64,000 bases of DNA from Apostichopus japonicus (lineage: Eukaryota; Echinodermata; Holothuroidea; Aspidochirotida; Stichopodidae): the NCBI RefSeq assembly GCF_037975245.1, contig NC_092566.1:9588001-9652000 (forward strand). Direction: 5' to 3'. How positions within the stretch are numbered: the first letter of the stretch is position 1; every line of letters starts with the position of its first letter. The notes under the pieces are model-generated. The model was given only the letters and a program-made list of their open reading frames with translations. It was not told the origin of the DNA and ran no database searches. Positions 41,384-53,300 of the stretch are shown here, one piece after another. A program made the translations under genes and the position numbers.

Positions 41384-44300
41384 CTATATAAATATTTATA
41401 TAAATATATATATATGTATTTGTGTGTGTAGCAGAGGTTGATAGTCAATGCCACCCACAAGGAACTCAGGTATTCACTAGTAGTATAAATATTTAAATTT
41501 AATAAGAATAGAACTGCAACATGTTACAAGAAATTTTAATTTTTCTTCTGAGATAGTACTCACAATTTATTTCAATCATTATTCGTTAAAAGATGCCGAC
41601 AGGCACAGAATAAAGTGTCATATGTTAGGCCACTTCCTCCAAACACCAGCACCCCCCCCCCTCCACCTCCATCAGCTCTTTCCATCCATTGAGTAACTCT
41701 GTCACTGCCTTAAGCACCTGTTGTTTCAGCAAATTATCCCATTTGCAGATTTATTGTTCAATAATGACTGTATTCCTTCTTTTTCTGTATCTATCCATCA
41801 GGTTGGGAATCAGTTTTCTCCCTGGATTCGATGACTGGTTCTATACTTTTGACAGCAGATATTGGCAATTCTAACAACACTTTGAGTCCATCCTATTTAC
41901 TACTGATTCAGGTATCAACTTCCCTAAAGTATCCCTTCAAAGGTTACAAAAATGTCAGGATTTGAAGTATTAATCCACTCACAGCCCTTCAGAGATTACA
42001 AAAATGTCAGGATTTGAAGGTTTAATCCACTCACTTGCCCTTCATATCAAATTGTCTAGCTTACAGTTATTTTCACTTTCACCTCATTCAAGTTCTTCTA
42101 TTAGCTGGTTATTACCAAACATCTTTGATATAGTTTGTGTAAATAAACACAAGGTTATTCTAAAACTTGGTGATATTTATACGGAAGTGTAGAAAGGACA
42201 TGCCAATTGACGTTTTGATGAGATGCAATCATTCGTCAAAATGACAAGAATCTGAAAATTAACATCTTGTCTACCAATACTACCTCAAACACATCTGAGA
42301 ATTGACATTTTTGGCGAGATGCAATTAATCTTGTCAATATCGAAAATATCTGAAAATTTAGGATTTGGCGAGATGCATCTCGACAAAGTTTCCCGATTTT
42401 TCTTCATTTTGACGGTTATTCTTCTCGACAAGAAGTCAGTTTCCAAATTGTTGACATTTTGACGACTCAATGCATTTCGACTAAACGCAGTCAATTTTCA
42501 GAGTTTTGACATTTCGACGATTATTTATGATGTCGTCAAAACGTCAATTTTCATATTTTTGTCATCATGGCTAGTTCATGCACGGCGACAACGTAATTTT
42601 TCAGATTTGCGACATTTTGACGATTTAGAATGTATCGTCAAAACAAAAATTTTCAACTCCTTGTCATATTGACAAACAGGAGTTTATTTGAAGCTGAAAG
42701 GAGAGTCTGCTGTTTTATTCAAATCAAAATATGGACAAAGCACATTCAGCCTTCAGCTATTTTGAAGAGATTGAAAAGGTTATAATATGGTCTGATGAAC
42801 TAGAGGTTACTGGTTTTAATCAAAAGGCAAGCAAATATACCACAACTTATTTTTCCTGTGTTTGTTGTTGTTGATGAGAACATAACATCTCTCGTCGGGT
42901 GAGTTTGACGTTAATTTGCCCATTCTGTTACGACTTTGTACCTCGGAGTCTGAAAAGATGTGTGGTAAATGAAAAGGGACATTTCTGGCAGGTGATGCTC
43001 ACTTAACTAAAAACTATGAATATAAAGGATTAGGAGGTCCAGTTAACCAGGTCTATATAGACATTGTGCTCTTTGCTTTAAGATATAGTAGTCAAAAACA
43101 GGTTCATAATAAATATGTATTACTCTATATATATCATACATATATATTTATCAAATATGTATCATAATATTACACAGCCTACCATATAATGGTAATGTTG
43201 TTTGTTCATTTCCATGGACCTTTTGTGACCTAAAGTATTCATTCTCTTCTGACAGATTTCTGATGGCGGGAATCCTGAACAAGTGACAATGGTAGATGCA
43301 ATCCTTACCATCAAAGCTTTTAACAAGAATCCACCCATCTTTGATCAACGGATACTGAACGTGTCCATCCCCGAGGACTTCATCACCGGTCTTCCCGTCG
43401 CCATGGTGACAGCGTTCGATCCTGACGAAGAAGGAGATGTCATCTATTCGATTCAGGACCAGTCCCAATCTCTTTTTGCAATCTGTAAGCAGGACTCTTT
43501 CAGTTCTTCCACAGAATTTTCTTCTTGTTCATTTATAAGTTCCTTGTATGTCAGTCCCTTGTATTGTTGTTGTTAGTGAATTGAATTTTAGTCCATCCCA
43601 GTTATAATCATGCTATCAGTCTGATATGTTTTATTTTTATGGGTTTCTGCGATTAGAGTTGAGTGCTGCAGTTTGGTCTCCCTTGAACACAAAACTCCTT
43701 ATCAGAACACCATTGAAATAAACAGCGTGAATTGGACTAGTTTTCCTGCTTTTGATGAATTTTAAGATCGTCTAGATTGTATCTTTGTTTTTGATCTATC
43801 ATTGCCCGTCAAAATCAAGAAAGAAAAATATATTTAAGCAAGTCAAAATGTCAAACAAAAAACCTCTTTAGCAAAAGGCTTTATAAACCACAAACGTCTC
43901 TGTTCGTGTATCCTCTGTGACCATCTGTTTAATTCATTGTCCCTCAGCTGACAATGGTGAGGTGCGGTTTCTGGGTTCGTTGGACCATGAAACCGAGCCG
44001 TTTTACACCTTGGGAGTGACGGCCGAGGATCTGGATGGACTCACAGCTAACGCTACCGTAAACATCGTGGTGACAGACGTGAACGACAACCCGCCAGTTT
44101 TCAGCCGAGAACAGTACAACTTTGAAGTTTTGGAAAACTTACCTAATGGTAAGCAAGGACATTTGTTTCAGCTTTAGGGACTTTTTAGCTAAGGATCGTA
44201 AAAACCAAACAAAATTAGTATTAGATCATTAGTGTCTGTATTTTTGTTACTGCATTTGGATAATAGAATAAGGTAGAGAAGGCATCTAATCTGTTATTTA

Positions 44301-47300
44301 AATAGGGGAAAGATGATATGAGAAACCAAAATTTAAAACATTTGCAGAGGAAGCCAGAAAAGTTAGTGTGGGTGACAATTATTCTTTATCTAACTTGAAG
44401 GATAACTGATTCTGCTGTTGGAAGAGTTTTAATGGTTGTTGTAGTGTTGGTCCTGGGTGCTACTCAACTACAAACATAGAGATTTACTCTGAAAAACAAA
44501 CTGCTTGCTTGAGAAGTAAAATGTATTCTGCTCTTGAATAAATGTAAAACTGTATAAAAGGAACTGCTGTGGACGTATGATAAAATGATACCAAATATGT
44601 GCTGGTGCTGCATCACTACTGAACAGTTGAAACCTAGTCGATCCCTAATTTTGATCTAGCGGTTGTGACCTAGTCAATCTCTTATTCTGATCGCGCTTTC
44701 GTGACTTAGTCGATCCCTCATTTTGATTGAGGGGTCGAGACCTAGTCCATCTCTTATTTTGATTGAGCAATGTCGATCACTTATTCGGATCGAGCAGTCT
44801 TGACCTAGTCATTCCCTTATTTCGATCGATTGGTCGTGACCTAGTCGATCCTCTATTTTAATCGAGGGGTACCCATACTACATGGGAAAGAGGCAAAGTC
44901 GAAACAAAGATGTCTAATATAGCTTTACGCAGAGAAATAGTATCCAAGATCATACTTTTTCAATCTTTATGATTATTTGTTTTCTTACTTTTATACAGGT
45001 ACTTTTATTGGAAAAATTGTATCAAGTGATGCGGACACAAATCCTGATAACAAAGAGACAGTTTACCAGATCCTCACAGGAGCCCGTGACTTTGTCACCA
45101 TCGATGAGGTCACCGGTGACATCACAGTCAACCAACCAATCGATAGAGAGATGATAGGAACATTATCCTTGAAGGTCGAGGCAGAAAATACGAGGCCAGG
45201 ACCTCGTGTCGAGCTCAAGAGTCGTACTGATGTAAGTTGTGCTACTTGTATATAAAGTGACAGTCATGAATGATCTCTATGGTGATCTTGAGGAATGACC
45301 CAGTTTTCAAAGCCTTATGAGTCACTCAAAGTATTAACCATGCAGATTTTAAGACCATTCAAATAATGTATGCAAATTTATGCATAGCCATTTTGGTAAC
45401 TACCAATATGAATCCGGGTGAAAGTGTAAGAGCATAATGAATTTTGTCTGACTGGTCTCTGTTTTGCATCAATGTAAAACAGATTTGTGAGTTATTACAC
45501 TTCATTTTATTTTCAGATGTGAGACATTTCCTTTGGTTTTAATTCTATTTCTGTCCTAACATCAATAGGTCATAATAACTGTTCTAGACGCCAACGACAA
45601 CCCTCCTATATTTGAGGATGACCTTTACGAGGAATCTCTCCTGGAGACGACCCCTCCCGGTTCTTTCATCCTAGAGGTGGCAGCAACGGATGCCGATGAA
45701 GGAGAGAATGCTGTCTTTACCTATAGCATCATCGATGGCGACAACCTTGGTAAGTCCTAAGATGTATCAGTCAGAAATGATTTCAAATTGACCTCACTAA
45801 ATGGTATAGCTTGGTGGTTTATATTTTATATTTCACAAGTAATTTTTATTTTAATTTTAATACAGTACATCTCATCTAAGAACATTTATTTATTGGCTTC
45901 TATATTCACTAGGTAGAGAGCTTCAAGATGACAGTAGACCCTGGCTACAGTTTATATTTATTAAGTAATAATTATTTGCATGGTAGTTCATGGCTCTTGT
46001 GTGCTTCCATATTTTATAATGTCTTCAAACGTTGAGACACGGATTGAAACGAGGCAGCAGCTAGTTGTCTCTCACTGATTACAGTGTCATACATAACTGC
46101 TTTCTCAATGCTTCATAAGGCATAATTATTTGCATGGTAGTTTATGGCTCTTGTGGGCTTCCATATTTGATAATGTCCTCAAATGTTGAGACACTGATTG
46201 AAACAAGGCAGCAGCTAGTTGTTTCTCACTAATTTCAGTGTCATACAGAAATGCTTTCTCATGCTTCATATGTATAGTCTCTCTTGATGGAATTTGATGG
46301 CTGTTACATTTAATGTTGAAAAGTAGCCAGAAGTGAAGTATTGATTTTTAGAGCAATTAACACACTGGCACCGATCATTTATTGAACTGCTTTCATTACA
46401 CTTTTAATACTTGCCTTGTACATTTGTTTTATTACTAGTAAAAGTTGATTGGTGTGAACTGCATTCATTATTTCAAATGTGTATTGAACACCCTGCTTTA
46501 AGTCAACCTTTTTCAAATACCCGCCTCTCCTTTAACCCCTCCCATTCACCATCCCCTTCTGGCTTTACCCCTATGATGATTCTGAACTCTATATTTTACA
46601 TTTCATGAATGCACCAACTGACAGTTTATCTATGCAACAAGTCTCAAATAATAACCTTCTCATTTTTTTATTGTCAATACAAAATACTAGTAATTAAAAT
46701 TGATATTATTATGACAAATTTAAAGAATTAAGTAATCGATTGACTTGGTCCACGCATCTCTTTCCTTTCATTACTGTGTAGGTTTCTTCAGGATCGACCC
46801 CATCTCCGGCAGGGTATACGTTTTATGACAAATGTAAAGAATTTAGTAATCGATTGACTTGGTCCACGCATGTCTTTCCTTTCATTATTGTGTAGGTTTC
46901 TTCAGGATCGACCCCATCTCTGGCAGGGTTTTCGTAAATAAGTCTCTAGCAGACCATCCAGATTTATTCCTTCAACAAGTGAGGATGACCATCGCAGCCA
47001 CTGACCGAGGAGCGACGCCATTGACGGGTACCACTGTAGCGGTCATCAACATCACCGATGCAAATAACAACCGACCTGTCTTTGTGGTTCCTCATCCAGG
47101 ACAGTCATTACAGCTCCCAGAGGTATTAAAGATGAATGTTTACTTAGGTTTATTTACCCATCGTACTTAGAAGAGAACAAAATGGGACAAAGAAAAGAAC
47201 AGAAATTATGACTTAAAAGGTTATCAGTATAGCCCACAAATATGCTAGAAAGTCAAAAAAATGGTCACCACGTTTCAAATGGCAATTAAACGTCTTTCTG

Positions 47301-50300
47301 GCACTCTCAATGCATTCGTATAATGATGATAATGATAATTATAATAATAATGATCAGCTTAAGCGACCACAAATGTGGGAGAAACCCTCAAGGGCTAATG
47401 GATTACAACTTACACTTCGGGCAGCTTCCAAATCAACGTTTGAATTCAAATTTGGAGTCTTTTCAATTCGGAAAGTCATGATTCAGATGTGAAAATCGTA
47501 GATTGCTCTTGGATGAAAAATGCACGTTACTATGACCTGGCCGGGTATCAAACCTGGAACCTGCTAATTGCTTAGCCTCATTGTTTCAAATGCCACCGCC
47601 TTTATCTACTCGGCCACAGCACCTCTCTTAGACGTTGAATGGTCTAGTTTAAACTTTCTTCTAAATCTGTGAATAATTTGAAAAGTCAGAACCTCTGGGT
47701 AAAGTATTTGCAAAAACTTTTCAAAATTAATTTGGGTGCTAAATTTGGGTGCAATACTGATGAGCTAAAGTATTCGAAGGTAGATTGATATTGTACCTTA
47801 CCTGTCAGCTTACAGAAAGAGCAAAAACAAAACAAGGAAGAAAGTAAGAATTGAAGCAAATCTACCCCTCAGAGCAACACCAATACCATTTTTATTAGCC
47901 ATACAATTTACATCCCTTCCATATATTATGTAGCACCAAGTTTGTTGAGTCATTTTTTATTTATTTTATTATTTGTTTAAGGACAGACTCAGTATAAATT
48001 GTCCTTTAATATATATATATATTTCACTTTTCCTTTGACTGTTTTTTCCCCCCACCAGAACCAGCCCTTCCCACATTTCATCGCAAAGGTGGAAGCCCGA
48101 GATGCCGATCTCGGCCTCAACGGTGAAGTCCGGTACGGGTTGCTCGCCGATGGTCTCGACAGCCATTTCTTCACCATCGATCCGGACACGGGAGAACTCT
48201 CAGCCGCCTTCACTGCTGATCGGGAAGTGAAAGACGTCTATACAGTAAGTTAGGGCACATTGCATTCCCTTCGTTACTTATGCCCTCGGTGGTTGCGGGT
48301 TAATGAACTTTGGTAACGATACAGACAAATGGAGCCACATACGGTCGGCTAATAAAGTAAACAGAGCTTACATCAGGACCTGACCTTCCCTGTATGAAAT
48401 GTGTCAGTGAATTGCAAGATGTGTATGTGTTCTACAAAGATCTATTCCATGCCCTCCCCCCTTCCCCCCCTCCCGTCCACTCTCTTCTACTACCTATGCA
48501 CCCACCCTCTGACACACAGTTTTATAGAATCTTTCAGCACCCTTTTTTATAACAAACTATGAACAAATTAGAGAATTGGTTATTAATGCACAGATTATAT
48601 CATCACCTGATCCTCTCACTATTTTTTTATTTTGATAAATTGGAGCATGGAGTACAAATATCCATAGGTCAAAAGATTCTACAAACAGCCCCCCAACCCA
48701 ACCCCCCCCCCCACCATTTGCTCACTCTCTCTACCACGCCATATACATGCAAACCCCGACATACAGATCTCAAAGAATTCCAACACCCTCGCTAGAAAAC
48801 AAACCATTGCAACAATACTTTTTATTGTTTCACGCTTTTGCTTCCATCAAGGAAGATTCTACTGCTTATCATCATCATTTAATTCTTCGCTGGGTTCTTC
48901 TCTCTCTTCAGATTGTTTTACAAGCAACGGATAGAGGAGAGAATCCTGTTCCTACCTCTGTGGAAATAGCCGTGACTGTAACTGATGAGAATGACAACAT
49001 GCCTGCTTTCACTAGACTGGTAAGGGTGGAAAGTGTCATTATATTTCTCTCCGAACAAGACTAAATACAAACAATATGCCCAAAGCCAAGATTCCAAACT
49101 GGACTTAAATCTTCAGTACTTTACTATTTATTTTAATATTGCAAGAGGAAAGGAGATAAGGTTGCCACAGGGCTCCCAAGGACAGAACTGTCCTCCCCCC
49201 TCATCCACCCCCCTCCTCCACCCCTCTTCCCACTACCCATCACTCCTTTTCCTTTCTGTTGTCTTTTTACAAAATACATTTTAAAGCCAAATGATGAAAA
49301 TGAATATATTGAAAGGAAAATTTGACAGCAAAAGTGATTTTTTGAAAAAATAACGTTCTCTCTTCCCAGGCTGATAATACTCCCATTGTTCAGACAATGA
49401 CCGTCCAGGAGAATGCTAACATTTCGACAGTGGTCGGTCGGGTCACACCAGCAGTTGATGCAGACACCGGTGAAAATGCTATCATTAATTACTTTATTGT
49501 GGGTAAGTGCTCCGACATTATGATTTCCCTAATATTTACCCTGTGGTCGCAGAGATCACACCTGCCAGTAGTAGATGCATACGCCGGTGAAAATGCTAAC
49601 ATTGATTATTTTTATTGCTATATTGATGGTATCGTGATCATGGGAATGGATCTAATATTTGTTCGATCGGGTCACACCACCGAGAGAATGCATCGGTGAA
49701 TGAATGAGCCGTAATAAGAGTGTTAGTGAGTCGTGGGGTGAATGGTTTCTAGCTATCCCTACAGTTGACGAAAGATTACAGTTGACGCAGACAATTGCAA
49801 AGTACTGTCAGTAATAATTCTTTAGCTATTAGTCAGTGAAGTGATAAAAATAAAAAAATAAATCATTTTTTTTATTTTTTTATTTTTTAAAGTAGGTCTG
49901 GAGTCATATTGATTTTTGTAAAGATAACACCTTTCTATTGACCATGCTGAGCTCTTTGTGTTTTTTATTTTTCCGTCCAGATGGAAACAGTGGAGGTCTC
50001 TTCAGCATGGATCCATCCACCGGAGAGATTATCGTGGTTAAAAACATCGACAGGGAGACAGCGGGAAGCCACCAGCTCATCGTTAAAGCCAGCAACGATG
50101 AAGGCGTCACCGATCCGCCTCCTAATGCACAGGTGTTGCATAATATCCTGGAGGACAGGTCACTGAAGGAGGTCCTGATCACGGTCACAGATGTCAACGA
50201 CAATGGCCCCATCTTTGGAAGCAGCTTGGTGACAATCGGTAAGGTTGATAAGTTCCTATCATAAAGCTAAAATTATAAAGCTTATAAAGTAAAAGTATTA

Positions 50301-53300
50301 AATGTATCAAAAAAGGTTCATAGTTTGATAGTTTACCAACGGATTTTTCACAGCCACGAAGTCACATGAATTGGGCTCCGTCAAATTCAGGGGTGTTGAC
50401 TTAAATCAAAGAACAAAAACAAGATAGATAAAAAAAATTGTTTTCAGATTCAAATAGGTCTGACAGTGTGTAGTTAAAGTCATAAAGTTAAGAGGGTCAG
50501 GTTTTGATCCTCGTGGGATCTCGTTCAGATATGCGAACTGAAATGAGAACGGGGAAAAACTTGTTATAAACAGATGATACCGATTTTTCGATGACATCGG
50601 TCTGTGTGTCATGATTTCCTCTGTTTCCATTTCAATGTGCCACTGAAGAAGATCCTGCTAGGATTGAAACCTCAGGTCCTTATATAGCAATCAACACAGT
50701 TTACATGAATATATCTGTCTTTACATTAGTGTATTTTTTGTCTAACTTTGTCTATCTGCTTATGAAGAAGATAAAAAAATGTACAGACTGTTGATTTGCA
50801 TTTACATATGTCTAAAGTTTTCTTAATGTTTGGTATTTTCCAGTTTTGGGTTTTTTTTAAATGTTTTTTGTTTTTGTTTCTTGTAGGTATAAGCTTGCTT
50901 GTAGATAGGTTCTCTGAGGTGGCTCAGATCAATGCTGTTGATCCGGATTTGGCTGGCGCTGGGATCACAAAGTACTACATCAAACAAACGATGTTCACCA
51001 GAGACGATGTATCCCAAGAAGAATTTGATCTGTAAGTTTCCAACTTTCTTGAGCTTTCATCAAGTACTACTTGATCCAATCAGCTAATTAAGTCATGAAA
51101 TTTTCAACGTAATTTTTACCATAAACAAAAGAAATGACACAAGATTGATGTAATTACTTCCTTGATCGTTCAATTTGACACAAATCAACCAACAAAATTT
51201 TAAAGCTTTAAAAACAAAATGACAAAGTCTTCATTCATTCTTTTGTGACTTAATTATGATAAATAAGGATTCCCGTATTCAGAGAGTTACTGTACATTAA
51301 CATTAAAACTGGCTTAGTCGCTGTACTGTATGTGTTTCACTTAGCCATAGCCCATTCCTCCCACTCCCCCGCCCCCTTGCCCCCCTTCTCATTTATTCCC
51401 TTCATTTCTCCACCTATATACTTTGCTGTTGTCATGTGTCATGATTAAAATAGCGCATGTCACAGTATAACTTGTTTGAATTCGAAACACTGTAATTTAC
51501 GACAAGGAAAGACTACAGTGGAACATTGGAAGGTACCTCATCTTCTTATGGTATTGTGAAATAGCGCCACCTATTTACAAAAGTTTTGTAGAGTAAACAT
51601 ATTGGGTGTTGCTATTACTGTATACTTCTGAACCGGATGCAATCTTGCTGTGCATCATTTCAAGTAACATTAACAGATTGCAGAATCTCAGTAAAAGTTC
51701 ACAGTGTAAAATGAATGCATGTTGTATATGTTTTGTGGAAAAACATTTCTTTTCTAGTTTTATTTTGTTACCTGTATTACATTTACTCAACATGATTTTG
51801 ATTTCAACGTGAAAAAGCTAGTTGATATTAGTCTAGTGTAGTTAAGATGCTCATATGTTTGTTAAACATATTTGTGTGTTTTTTCATTTTTTTTTTTCAT
51901 TTTTTTTTCTCAACAAAAAAAGGTCTGTAAGAAAGAAAAATAAATGAATAGTGAAAAATGACAGAGTTGATTATACAAGGATTTCGAATAACCTTTTTGT
52001 GTTCTCAGGTTTTCCATAGAGGAAGACACAGGGATCATCTCCAATCTTCGTTTTTTCGAGGACGCCCACACCACCGGTTTCTTCGATGTCACCGTTGAGG
52101 CGGTGGATTCAGAAACAAAACAGACGGATGAAACTGTCGTTAGGGTGAGAAATGTCAAGCAGAAATTTGAAATAATTAATAATTTTGATGTGTGTTTTAT
52201 ATTAAACTGGCTGTGATCATTTTGAAGAACAAATGGAAGTATATACCTTTTTAATCATTACATAAAAGATGAAACATGTCTTCATTGTTTCACCTCATTG
52301 AAGTTACCCTTACAGTGCCAAGGAAACACACGTTGTAAAGGTTATTTGATTCAAATAACTGATTCTGTCATTCTTTCTGTAAGATTATGTTTTTGTTGAA
52401 CGTACCTGTTGAGCTTTTTTCACCATTTCAAGCTTTTCCCATTCTAGCCAAAAGTTACTTTTGCAATCATTAAGTTTGATCAAGTTCCCAGTCACGTTTT
52501 TGTTATTAGTTAACATTAATTGTTTGTTGAACATGGAGATGTAAGACAAACAGACCACATTAGAGGAACAGTCGGGAAATTGTTTGACTTTGTACAAACT
52601 TATCGACTATCAGTGAAAGCCGGCCAGCTTAACAAGACCTGTCAACATCAGTTTCATTCTTCTTTCTTCAAGGTCTATGTTCTGGATTTGAATCAACAAA
52701 TTATTCTGGTGATCAACTCTCCCGTGAATGAAGTTAACGCCAAAAAGGAAGCTCTGGCCAAGTAAGAATTATAATCCGCTTCGAGAATTTGATTTAATGA
52801 TTCAGTTTCATTATATGAAAATCAGCAGGATGTAAAGCAAACTTGTATAAATTGGTAGGTTAAAGTATCCTGTCAAAAGTAGGGCTGAGGGGGCTGCAGC
52901 ATCTTGCAGCTAGGCTGCATAGAACAGTAATCTTTTGTGTCTTTACAGCTTCACACAATATATACTGCAGGTCTACAGAGATAATCACTATTGCTTGATA
53001 TTAATTCATTAATTTAGTTAAATACAAATAGTGGCTTTAAGAAACAAGTTACTTGAACTTTAGGTATCATGTTGGAAACAGGACCTGAGGGGGCTGCGGC
53101 ATCATGCAGCCAGGCTGCACAGGACCTTCAATTATTGTGCTTTATAGCTTCATACAAATAGATACAGCAGGTCTGCAGAGATAAGCAGTATTGTTTGATA
53201 TTGAGTCTTCCTAGCTAAGCAGGATTTTGAAGCTGCTGCAGCTTTTCTGCCTCACCTCAAGATCTCATCAAGCTTACATCCCCCATTTTTTTAATTCGTA

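Noticed and set aside
46782-46828. First copy of the exon 38 start as the real exon
   Set aside because: It reaches a TGA after 15 codons; only the second copy stays open and completes the repeat.
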